Positions 1 to 5,710 of a DNA stretch of 14,277 nucleotides are shown here, one piece after another. Each line of letters opens with the position of its first letter. Within the stretch, counting starts at the first letter, position 1. The position numbers were made by a program, and so were the translations under genes. The stretch lies in assembly GCA_900539165.1 (NCBI GenBank), contig UQAZ01000029.1, positions 1-14,277 of the forward strand, read 5' to 3'. The DNA is from an uncultured Oscillospiraceae bacterium. GTDB lineage: Bacteria > Bacillota > Clostridia > Oscillospirales > Acutalibacteraceae. The notes beneath the pieces were generated by a model. The model had not been told where the DNA came from, ran no database searches, and worked only from the letters and a program-made list of their open reading frames with translations.

Positions 1-1
1 T

Positions 2-286
2 ATCCATCATGTACCGATTGTGCTGGATGGAGTTATGAGCTTTGCGGCAGCACTTGTGGCAGAGCGGATGTATCCCGGGGTCAAGGCATACCTGCTTCCA
101 TCCCATAAAGGAAAAGAGCCTGCATTTGAAAGTCTGATGGAAGAATTGGATTTACACCCGGTCATTGATGCAAGACTGGCACTTGGCGAGGGAACAGGGG
201 CAGTTATGCTTTTTGCGTTACTTGACATGGCACTTTGTGTGTATGAGGAAAAAACAACATTCCATGATATCGAAATTCAGCCTTAA
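2..286 (+). CDS. cobT: CobT-like nicotinate-nucleotide-dimethylbenzimidazole phosphoribosyltransferase, C-terminal part
   Basis: This is the last ~94 codons of a gene that begins before the window. CobT transfers ribose phosphate from nicotinate mononucleotide to the lower-ligand base (such as 5,6-dimethylbenzimidazole), giving the alpha-ribazole phosphate used to finish cobalamin; it acts in the cytoplasm. The visible part reads PIVLDGVMSFAAALVAER, then a SHKGKEP segment, then LALGEGTGAVM. These match the conserved C-terminal CobT blocks (DGxxxxAAA, SHxxxEP, LGEGTGA, the last containing the catalytic Glu of the family). The reading frame is open to the left edge and ends at TAA 284-286. GC content over positions 1-240 is about 49% by hand count, well above the sequence that follows. 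The 3' end overlaps the start of the reading frame of the acetyltransferase. The family call is firm; the symbol rests on motifs only. Confidence 0.88.
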   Translation: MHHVPIVLDGVMSFAAALVAERMYPGVKAYLLPSHKGKEPAFESLMEELDLHPVIDARLALGEGTGAVMLFALLDMALCVYEEKTTFHDIEIQP

Positions 287-755
287 CGGAGTAGATGTTT
301 TAGACTGGATTTGGTATGGTTTAGAATTCTATTATTGCCGAAAGCAGGACGCTTATAATGTGGCAAAGCTTGCAGCTAAACTTTGGAATGATGATTATGA
401 TAAATTGAAAACCGAATTTGAGGAGCTTGTACAAACAGAAAATAACAGAGTTTATACTGCTTATTATAAAGAAAAAATGCTTGCGTTTGTTCATTGTTCG
501 ATAAGATCGGAATATGTAGAGGGGGCAACAAGCGAAAAAGTTGCCTATATTGAAGCAATTTATGTTGAAGAAGAATATCGAAATTTCGGTATAGCAACTC
601 ATTTGATAGAACTGTGCGAAAAATGGGCTAAAGAGCAGAGAATTACTCAAATTGCATCCGATTGTGAAATTGATAATTTGGCCAGTATCAATCTTCATCT
701 TTCAAATGGCTTTCATGAAAAAGCAAAATCGGTTCATTTCATAAAAAATATTTGA
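264..755 (+). CDS. GNAT acetyltransferase resembling AAC(6')-I aminoglycoside 6'-N-acetyltransferases; start uncertain
   Basis: A 163-residue protein if read from ATG 264. GNAT enzymes move an acetyl group from acetyl-CoA to an amine. The acetyl-CoA motif A is visible as EEEYRNFGIA (R106, G109, A111, the R-x-x-G-x-A pattern), preceded by the strand VAYIEAIYV. From memory, the blocks SIRSEYVEG, GIATHL, EKWAK, ASD-x4-DN and GFHE resemble Acinetobacter-type AAC(6')-I proteins of about 146 residues. By that comparison the true N-terminus should be near EFYYCRKQDA (codons from 324), but the codon just before is TTA (321-323), not a start. The only upstream in-frame ATGs (264 and 165) lie inside cobT. 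ATG 264 has a GAGGA 15 nt upstream, rather far. A start at GTG 360 would delete the first beta strand. Either it uses a borrowed upstream start with a ~20-residue extension or it has lost its start. Aminoglycoside resistance is unproven. Confidence 0.7.
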   Translation: MISKFSLNGVDVLDWIWYGLEFYYCRKQDAYNVAKLAAKLWNDDYDKLKTEFEELVQTENNRVYTAYYKEKMLAFVHCSIRSEYVEGATSEKVAYIEAIYVEEEYRNFGIATHLIELCEKWAKEQRITQIASDCEIDNLASINLHLSNGFHEKAKSVHFIKNI

Positions 756-877
756 TATAAATATATAAGAAACATTTAAAAATTAAAAATATAACTTGTT
801 CACATATAATTTAACAACCGTTTGTAATCGCTGAAGCAAATTGTTTAAAACCGTAAACTAAATAAAAAATCATAGCT

Positions 878-904
878 TGAAACTCCCTGTATTAGGGGAT
901 TTCA
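878..904. repeat. Imperfect inverted repeat / stem-loop in the gap after the acetyltransferase
   Basis: Arms TGAAA (878-882) and TTTCA (900-904) extend inward through one C/A mismatch to TCCCT (884-888) pairing with AGGGG (894-898), with a 5-nt loop. No T-run follows directly, so it is not a standard terminator. It could be an RNA structure, a protein site or a mobile-element remnant; the sequence alone does not decide. Confidence 0.4.
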
Positions 905-916
905 GGGCTTATTTTC

Positions 917-946
917 AATTTCAAATCAACGGTAATAATTGAAATT
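917..946. repeat. 8-bp inverted repeat, AT-rich
   Basis: AATTTCAA (917-924) is the exact reverse complement of TTGAAATT (939-946), with a 14-nt centre. It lies between the preceding stem-loop and the terminator at 958. In such AT-rich sequence an 8-bp dyad may be chance. Nothing else in the 756-957 gap is recognisable: no ORF and no known RNA class. Confidence 0.25.
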
Positions 947-957
947 TTATAATTTAA

Positions 958-985
958 GGGCATCTCAATCGAGATGCTCTTTTTT
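958..985 (+). terminator. Rho-independent terminator upstream of the TraX-family gene
   Basis: The 9-bp stem is GGGCATCTC (958-966) with GAGATGCTC (971-979), including one G-U pair, a 4-nt AATC loop, and six T residues at 980-985. It lies about 200 nt after the acetyltransferase stop and just before the next promoter, so it probably ends the transcript coming from the left. Confidence 0.85.
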
Positions 986-996
986 GTTAAAACCTG

Positions 997-1026
997 TTGT
1001 GAATTTGCTTCTCCTTATGATATAAT
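997..1026 (+). promoter_or_regulatory. Predicted sigma-70/SigA promoter of the TraX-family gene
   Basis: A perfect -10 TATAAT (1021-1026) is preceded by TG plus one base (1018-1020), an extended -10. A partial -35, TTGTGA (997-1002), sits 18 nt upstream. The element falls between the terminator at 958-985 and the ribosome site at 1048, the place expected for a promoter starting the next transcript. Confidence 0.65.
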
Positions 1027-1061
1027 TATTATACAGATTAAACTTATAGGGAGGAGTGTTT

Positions 1062-1811
1062 ATGACGAAAAGCAAAATACTTAATTCCAATCAACTGAAA
1101 CTTATTGCTATAATTGCAATGACTGTTGATCATGTGGCTTGGGCAATGTTTGACGGCTATCCGACAGCTTTATTGCCCTTGGTAATGCATATAATCGGCA
1201 GACTGACTTGTCCTATAATGTGCTATTTTATTGCAGAGGGCTATCACTATACAAGAAATATAAATAAGTATACTTTAAGACTTTTCATTTTTGCCTTAAT
1301 TTCGCATTTTGCGTATATCTTTGCGTCAAATGATTTTGTTGATTTCAGATCTTTTATTCCGTTTTATTATGGCAGCTTTCTGAATCAGACGAGCGTTATG
1401 TGGTCGCTCGCTTGGGGCTTGGTAATGCTCAGAATTGCCGACAGCAAAAGGATTAAATTAATAAATAAAGTTTTGCTCGTTATTCTGATTTGCATTATTA
1501 CTTTGCCGAGTGATTGGAGTTGTATAGCTGCTCTTTGTATTATGGCAATCGGTACAAACAGAGGCGATTTTCGCAAGCAGATGTCTTGGATGATTTTCTA
1601 TGTGGCTTTGTATTCTTTGGTGTATTTCTTCGCCATTGATAAAGTGTACGGCGTTTTGCAAATGGGCGTTGTCTTTTCAATCCCTGTGATTGCAATGTAT
1701 AATGGCAGCAGAGGCAAAAATCAAAAAAATAATAAGTTTATGAAATGGTTTTTCTATATTTTTTATCCGGCACACCTTTTCGTTATCGGCTTAATAAATT
1801 ATTTTGCTTAA
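1062..1811 (+). CDS. TraX-family polytopic membrane protein
   Basis: A 249-residue, very hydrophobic protein with roughly eight or nine membrane segments (about residues 12-30, 38-58, 72-90, 108-125, 133-150, 152-165, 175-195, 199-214 and 226-247). The N-terminal LKLIAIIAMTVDHVAW block (D23, H24), the GRLTCPIMCYFIAEG segment followed by a T, and the C-terminal YPAHL motif are typical of the TraX family. Its namesake acetylates F-pilin, and it is related to membrane acyltransferases. Chromosomal copies in Firmicutes have no proven substrate; acyl transfer to a cell-surface target is inference. ATG 1062 was chosen because AGGGAGG (1048-1054) sits 7 nt upstream; an in-frame GTG at 1056 overlaps nearly abuts that site and is less likely. 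It has its own promoter and no conjugation genes nearby, so it should not be read as a plasmid-transfer gene. Confidence 0.85.
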   Translation: MTKSKILNSNQLKLIAIIAMTVDHVAWAMFDGYPTALLPLVMHIIGRLTCPIMCYFIAEGYHYTRNINKYTLRLFIFALISHFAYIFASNDFVDFRSFIPFYYGSFLNQTSVMWSLAWGLVMLRIADSKRIKLINKVLLVILICIITLPSDWSCIAALCIMAIGTNRGDFRKQMSWMIFYVALYSLVYFFAIDKVYGVLQMGVVFSIPVIAMYNGSRGKNQKNNKFMKWFFYIFYPAHLFVIGLINYFA

Positions 1812-1851
1812 ACAGAGAGTTGGAATCCTCTTGCTTATGCGAAACTCTGTT
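1811..1851. repeat. Stem-loop just after the TraX-family gene
   Basis: AACAGAG (1811-1817) pairs with CTCTGTT (1845-1851) around a 27-nt interior, overlapping the last base of the stop codon. An AT-rich stretch follows but no clean T-run, so it is at best a weak terminator or an RNA 3'-end structure. The rest of the gap to 2033 shows no ORF. TTGATT 1940-1945 with TATTAT 1965-1970 at 19-nt spacing is a poor promoter candidate for the next gene. Confidence 0.35.
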
Positions 1852-2063
1852 ATACTAATTATAATTATTTTTACACATTTTGATTGTTCAAAACAGCTTA
1901 CTCATATTTTCTCTGAAAATTAGAGATATAACATTTTTATTGATTTTTCCTTCGTTGGTTGTAATATTATCATAAATGCTGTATTATATTTAATATAGAA
2001 CTTAATCGTATGTCTGCTTTTTGAAAATATAGACGGAGGTTAAAACTTTACGGAGGTTGTATT

Positions 2064-2801
2064 TTGAAAGAATTATTGTTGAATTCCGACATAACTGACA
2101 CAGGAGGATTTATTTTAAGAGTTTCGCTTGCTATAATACTGGGTGCTATCATCGGTTTGGAAAGACAGCTTACTCGCCATAATGCAGGAATAATAACTAA
2201 TATTATCGTTTGTGTCGGTGCGTTTTTGTTTACTTCCTTTGGATACCTTGTTCAAGGTCCCGATACGGATTTAACTCGTATTGCTGCTCAGGTCGTAAGC
2301 GGTATCGGTTTTCTCGGTGCAGGCTTAATTATCAGAGAGGGCGCCAATATCAGGGGCTTGAATACTGCCGCTACTGTTTGGACAAGCTCAGCCATAGGAA
2401 TTTTATGTTGTCTTAAACAACTTCAATATGCTGTTATTGCGGCATTTGCGATAGTAATTGTTCATTTGGTTATTCATCCGTTGTCGGATAAAATCGACCA
2501 AGCCAGAAAGTACGAAAAGTCTAAAAAGGAAAACAGAGAGAAGTTTTATAAAATTACAGTCGTTTGCCCCGAAGAAGCTGCTTTGGAAATCAGAGAGAAT
2601 ATTCTGTCAATTATAAAAAATGAGCCGAATGCACTCTTGCATAATTTGGAGACGATTGACGGCGACAATAACGAATCTAAAATCAAAGCATTTATAACAA
2701 CTAAAACAAATAACGATTATTTGATTGAAAATATCTTAACTAAGGTCGGAAAGGCTGAGGACATAATTTCGGCAGGCTGGAAAACCGTTGACTTGGAGTG
2801 A
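2064..2801 (+). CDS. MgtC/SapB-family inner-membrane protein with C-terminal ACT-like region
   Basis: A 245-residue protein. Residues 15-140 carry about four or five membrane helices with the MgtC signature: GAIIGLERQ (E33, R34), a DLTRIAAQVVSGIGFLGAG block (residues 69-87), then REGANIRGLNTAATVW and IGILCC. Residues ~150-245 are soluble, mixed alpha/beta and consistent with the ACT-like tail of longer MgtC proteins. In pathogens MgtC limits F1Fo-ATP synthase activity and supports growth at low Mg2+ and in macrophages; in commensals its role is unsettled. The start is TTG 2064, with CGGAGG at 2051-2056 seven nt upstream. No ATG gives the full first helix. A second CGGAGGT lies 17 nt further up (2034-2040). 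It is followed after 40 nt by the YjbR-family gene, likely co-transcribed. I looked for an M-box Mg2+ riboswitch in the gap and did not recognise one. Confidence 0.9.
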   Translation: MKELLLNSDITDTGGFILRVSLAIILGAIIGLERQLTRHNAGIITNIIVCVGAFLFTSFGYLVQGPDTDLTRIAAQVVSGIGFLGAGLIIREGANIRGLNTAATVWTSSAIGILCCLKQLQYAVIAAFAIVIVHLVIHPLSDKIDQARKYEKSKKENREKFYKITVVCPEEAALEIRENILSIIKNEPNALLHNLETIDGDNNESKIKAFITTKTNNDYLIENILTKVGKAEDIISAGWKTVDLE

Positions 2802-2841
2802 TACTTTGTCAGCGTTTATAAGCGTTGACACGGAGTGAGGA

Positions 2842-3213
2842 ATGAACAGAAACGAATTAGAAAAATTCATAACCGATAATTATAATTGTACTTATGATTA
2901 TCCTTGGGCGCAATATCCTACTTTTCGGGTTTTTCGTCATAGCAATAATAAAAAATGGTTTGCTGTTATAATGGATATTCCTAAGAACAAATTGGGGCTT
3001 AAATCTAATGAAATTATTTCTGTTGTAAACCTTAAATGTGACTCGTTGCTTATCGGCTCTCTTTTGCTTGAGGACGGATTTTATCCATCATATCATATGA
3101 ATAAAAACAATTGGATAAGCGTCGCACTTGACTCGACTGCTGATGACGAAAAGCTAAAAATGCTCTTGGATATGAGTTTTGACGCAACATCTTTAAGAAC
3201 TAAACAACACTAA
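2842..3213 (+). CDS. MmcQ/YjbR-family small protein
   Basis: A 123-residue soluble protein of the MmcQ/YjbR family, which has a CyaY-like alpha/beta fold and is thought to bind DNA or act as an adaptor; no biochemical role is settled. Family marks are: an N-terminal helix ending in a YDYPW-type segment (residues 18-22); FRHSNNKKWFAVI, where the lone strand carries KWFAVIMDIP; NLKCDSLL (residues 63-70); and the diagnostic PSYHMNKNNWISV stretch (residues 82-94) followed by a C-terminal helix. The start at ATG 2842 has GGAG (2832-2835) six nt upstream. It lies 40 nt after the MgtC-family gene with no terminator between, so the two probably share a transcript. The following 98 nt before the pyr promoter contain no clear terminator. 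Confidence 0.88.
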   Translation: MNRNELEKFITDNYNCTYDYPWAQYPTFRVFRHSNNKKWFAVIMDIPKNKLGLKSNEIISVVNLKCDSLLIGSLLLEDGFYPSYHMNKNNWISVALDSTADDEKLKMLLDMSFDATSLRTKQH

Positions 3214-3311
3214 TCTTTTTTGTTAAAACAAGTCCGCAAGTGATAATAAATTAGGATAGCTGTAAGCGGTTTGGTTTTTAATATTTTTATAATAAATTCT
3301 GTATTTTTGTA

Positions 3312-3340
3312 TTGACTAATTTTGCATTTTGAATTATAAT
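3312..3340 (+). promoter_or_regulatory. Predicted promoter of the pyrimidine operon
   Basis: TTGACT (3312-3317) and TATAAT (3335-3340) are separated by exactly 17 nt. Transcription should begin near 3347, only about 16 nt before the pyrC ATG at 3363, with AAAGAGG as ribosome site (3350-3356). Such a short leader cannot hold a PyrR-binding antiterminator/terminator pair. Confidence 0.85.
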
Positions 3341-3362
3341 AATCAAACGAAAGAGGTGCAAT

Positions 3363-4634
3363 ATGACAACACTAATTAAGGGCGCTCTCTGTTATATCGG
3401 AGACAGATTTCAACAACTTGATGTTCTCATAAAAGATGGCAAAATCGACACCCTTAGTACCTCCATTTCTAAAAATGGAGTTGACACTGTTTTCAATGCA
3501 CAGGATAGGTATTTGATACCGGGCTTTGTAGATGTTCATGTACATCTTAGACAGCCCGGTTTTTCTTATAAAGAGACCATAAAAACAGGCACCCAAGCTG
3601 CTGCGGCAGGCGGATATACTGCTGTTTGCTCTATGCCTAATGTGAATCCTGTGCCGGACAGTATTGACGGGATTAAAGCCCAGACAGACATAATCGAAAA
3701 AGACGCTGTGATTAATGTCTATCCTTTTGCTTCTATAACAAAGGGCAGAAAAGGAACGGGCGAAACGGTTGATTTTGAGTCGTTGAAGGACATTGCCGTC
3801 GGATTCAGTGATGATGGAACAGGCGTTCAGGAAGCTGAAATAATGCAAAAGGCTATGCTTGAATGTGCCGAAATTGATAAGGTTATTTCTGCTCACTGCG
3901 AGGTTAATTCCTTACTTAACGGCGGATATATTCACGACGGTGAATATTGCAGGGAGCATAATCATAAAGGAATTTGCTCTGCTTCCGAGTATGAGCAGAT
4001 TGCAAGAGATTGTGAGCTTGCCGAAAAAACGGGAGTTCATTACCATGTATGCCATATTTCAACTAAAGAAAGCGTTGATATAATCAGGCAGGCAAAGGCT
4101 CGTGGCGTAAAGGTCACTTGCGAAACAGGACCGCATTATTTGACAATGTGCGATAAGGATTTGCAGGAGGACGGCAGGTTTAAGATGAATCCGCCGCTTC
4201 GTTCAGAGCAGGACAAGCAGGCTCTTTTGCAGGGCGTGCTTGACGGTACGATAGATGTAATCGCAACCGACCACGCTCCGCATTCGGCAGAGGAAAAGTC
4301 TAAGGGACTGAAAGGCTCTGCAATGGGTGTTGTCGGACTTGAAACTGCCTTTGGCGTTTTGTATACCAAATTGGTAAAAACGGGATTTATCCCTTTTGAA
4401 AAGTTAATTGATATGATGAGCATAAAGCCGAGAGAGATATTCAATCTTCCGGGCGGCAGGATTTCTGAGGGAGAGGTTGCCGATTTGGCGCTGCTTGATG
4501 TAAATAAACAGTGGACAGTTAATCCCGATGAATTTCTTTCAATGGGCAGAGCCACTCCGTTTGAGGGGTGGGAACTCGTCGGAAAAAATGTACTAACAAT
4601 GTGTAAAGGAGAAATTGTATATGAAGCCTTATGA
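3363..4634 (+). CDS. pyrC: Dihydroorotase, type I
   Basis: A 423-residue zinc amidohydrolase that interconverts N-carbamoyl-L-aspartate and dihydroorotate, the ring-closing step of pyrimidine synthesis. The metal and catalytic residues are all visible: DVHVHLR (H59, H61, R63), SDDG (D151), AHCE (H178), CHIST (H231) and ATDHAPH (D303). This spacing matches Bacillus-type class I enzymes almost residue for residue. TGPHYL and MNPPLR complete the substrate loop, and NLPGGRISEGEVADLAL is the usual C-terminal amidohydrolase strand. Metal binding would have to be by D151 rather than a carboxylated lysine. First gene of the operon, which is less common than a pyrB or pyrR lead. The last 14 nt overlap carA. 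A perfect 8-bp hairpin lies inside the gene at 3461-3480. Confidence 0.97.
   Translation: MTTLIKGALCYIGDRFQQLDVLIKDGKIDTLSTSISKNGVDTVFNAQDRYLIPGFVDVHVHLRQPGFSYKETIKTGTQAAAAGGYTAVCSMPNVNPVPDSIDGIKAQTDIIEKDAVINVYPFASITKGRKGTGETVDFESLKDIAVGFSDDGTGVQEAEIMQKAMLECAEIDKVISAHCEVNSLLNGGYIHDGEYCREHNHKGICSASEYEQIARDCELAEKTGVHYHVCHISTKESVDIIRQAKARGVKVTCETGPHYLTMCDKDLQEDGRFKMNPPLRSEQDKQALLQGVLDGTIDVIATDHAPHSAEEKSKGLKGSAMGVVGLETAFGVLYTKLVKTGFIPFEKLIDMMSIKPREIFNLPGGRISEGEVADLALLDVNKQWTVNPDEFLSMGRATPFEGWELVGKNVLTMCKGEIVYEAL
3461..3480 (+). repeat. Perfect 8-bp hairpin inside the 5' part of pyrC
   Basis: CTCCATTT (3461-3468) pairs exactly with AAATGGAG (3473-3480) around a 4-nt loop, CTAA. It lies about 115 nt downstream of the predicted transcription start. 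No T-run follows, so it is not an intrinsic terminator. It may be chance or a modest mRNA structure. Confidence 0.4.
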
Positions 4635-5709
4635 TAAGAAAATCGTTCTGGAAAACGGCATGGAGTTTTACGGCTACGGCTTCGGTGCTGATGTAACCGC
4701 AATAAATGAAATAGTATTTAACACCTCGATGGTAGGCTATCAGGAAATCATTTCCGACCCGTCATACACCGACCAAATGGTTTGTATGACCTATCCTCTT
4801 ATCGGTAACTACGGTATTAATGACGAGGACTTTGAAACTCGTGTTCCTACTATGGGCGGATTGATTGTAAGAGAGTATAACGACCTTCCGTCAAATTACA
4901 GATACACTAAAACGCTCTCTGAAATTTTTGCAGAATACGATATTCCCGGTATCAGCGGCGTTGATACTCGTATGATTACCAGAATTATTCGTAATGAGGG
5001 CAGCCAAAAGGTTATGATTTGTGATGCAGACAAACCTTATGAGGAGGCTATAAGGGAAGTAAGGGAATATCAAATTCCTACCGATATGGTATCGAGAGTA
5101 TCTTGTAAGCTTCGTTGGTATTCACGTACACCAAATCATAAATACGATGTTGTTGCGGTTGACTGCGGTATTAAGCTTAATATCGTCAGAAAGCTCAATG
5201 AAAAAGGTTGTAATGTTACGGTTGTGCCTTATAACACCCCTGCTGAGGAAATATTGAAGCTTCGTCCGGACGGATTGTTTCTTTCAAACGGCCCCGGTGA
5301 CCCTGAGTATGTTCAGCCTGTTATCGAGCTTGTTAAGGAGCTTAGCGGTAAGCTTCCGATTTTCGGAATTTGTCTCGGACATCAGCTGATTTCGCTCGCT
5401 CACGGAGCTAAGACCTTTAAGATGAAGTTCGGTCACAGAGGCGGTAATCATCCGGTTATGAATCTTGAAACAGGTAAAATCGAAATCACATCTCAAAACC
5501 ATTCATATGCCGTAAGCGTTGATTCTCTTGAGGGTACACCGCTTACACTTACACATAAGAACCTGCTTGATAATACCGCAGAGGGTGTAGAATGTAAAGA
5601 AAGAGGATTGTTCTCGGTTCAGTACCATCCGGAATCTGCTCCGGGTCCTCAGGACAGCTCTTATCTCTTTGATAAATTTATAGATTTAATGAAAAAGGAG
5701 GCTGAATAA
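4621..5709 (+). CDS. carA: Carbamoyl-phosphate synthase small (glutaminase) subunit
   Basis: A 362-residue class I glutamine amidotransferase that releases ammonia from glutamine and passes it through a tunnel to CarB. The N-terminal CarA domain (1-~170) includes TSMVGYQEIISDPSY and ISGVDTRMITR. The amidotransferase domain follows, with the nucleophile C251 in GICLGHQ and H336/E338 in YHPES completing the triad; LSNGPGDP at 222-229 and NHSYAV are the other family blocks. The start is ATG 4621, supported by TAAAGGAG upstream within the pyrC tail; the gene overlaps pyrC by 14 nt, suggesting translational coupling. An in-frame TTG two codons earlier is less likely. Its ribosome-site partner downstream, for carB, lies inside its own last codons. 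It should serve both pyrimidine and arginine synthesis unless a second carAB exists elsewhere. Confidence 0.97.
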   Translation: MKPYDKKIVLENGMEFYGYGFGADVTAINEIVFNTSMVGYQEIISDPSYTDQMVCMTYPLIGNYGINDEDFETRVPTMGGLIVREYNDLPSNYRYTKTLSEIFAEYDIPGISGVDTRMITRIIRNEGSQKVMICDADKPYEEAIREVREYQIPTDMVSRVSCKLRWYSRTPNHKYDVVAVDCGIKLNIVRKLNEKGCNVTVVPYNTPAEEILKLRPDGLFLSNGPGDPEYVQPVIELVKELSGKLPIFGICLGHQLISLAHGAKTFKMKFGHRGGNHPVMNLETGKIEITSQNHSYAVSVDSLEGTPLTLTHKNLLDNTAEGVECKERGLFSVQYHPESAPGPQDSSYLFDKFIDLMKKEAE

Positions 5710-5710
5710 T

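Noticed and set aside
321..698. Minus-strand 125-codon frame opposite the acetyltransferase
   Set aside because: Its hydrophobic look is just the complement of the charged GNAT codons; no ribosome site or family match.
165..755. Longer acetyltransferase protein starting at ATG 165
   Set aside because: Residues before about 264 are a shifted reading of cobT and show no GNAT character; no ribosome site precedes 165.
1062..1811. TraX as evidence for a conjugative element
   Set aside because: No relaxase, coupling protein or pilus genes are nearby; TraX-family genes are common on chromosomes.
1812..2063. M-box Mg2+ riboswitch before the MgtC gene
   Set aside because: I could not find the conserved M-box helices or loops; only a weak stem at 1811-1851 is seen.
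3214..3311. Terminator after the YjbR-family gene
   Set aside because: There are T-rich stretches and a possible CCGC/GCGG pairing, but only 4 bp with a long loop; not a convincing terminator.
3214..3362. PyrR attenuator or pyrimidine riboswitch
   Set aside because: The promoter at 3312-3340 leaves about 16 nt of leader, and no conserved PyrR-binding loop or terminator/antiterminator pair is visible upstream.
3372..3896. Minus-strand 174-codon open frame inside pyrC
   Set aside because: Antisense shadow of a well-supported gene, with no recognisable protein features.
4136..4702. Minus-strand 188-codon open frame across pyrC/carA
   Set aside because: Antisense shadow spanning two firmly identified plus-strand genes; low-complexity translation.
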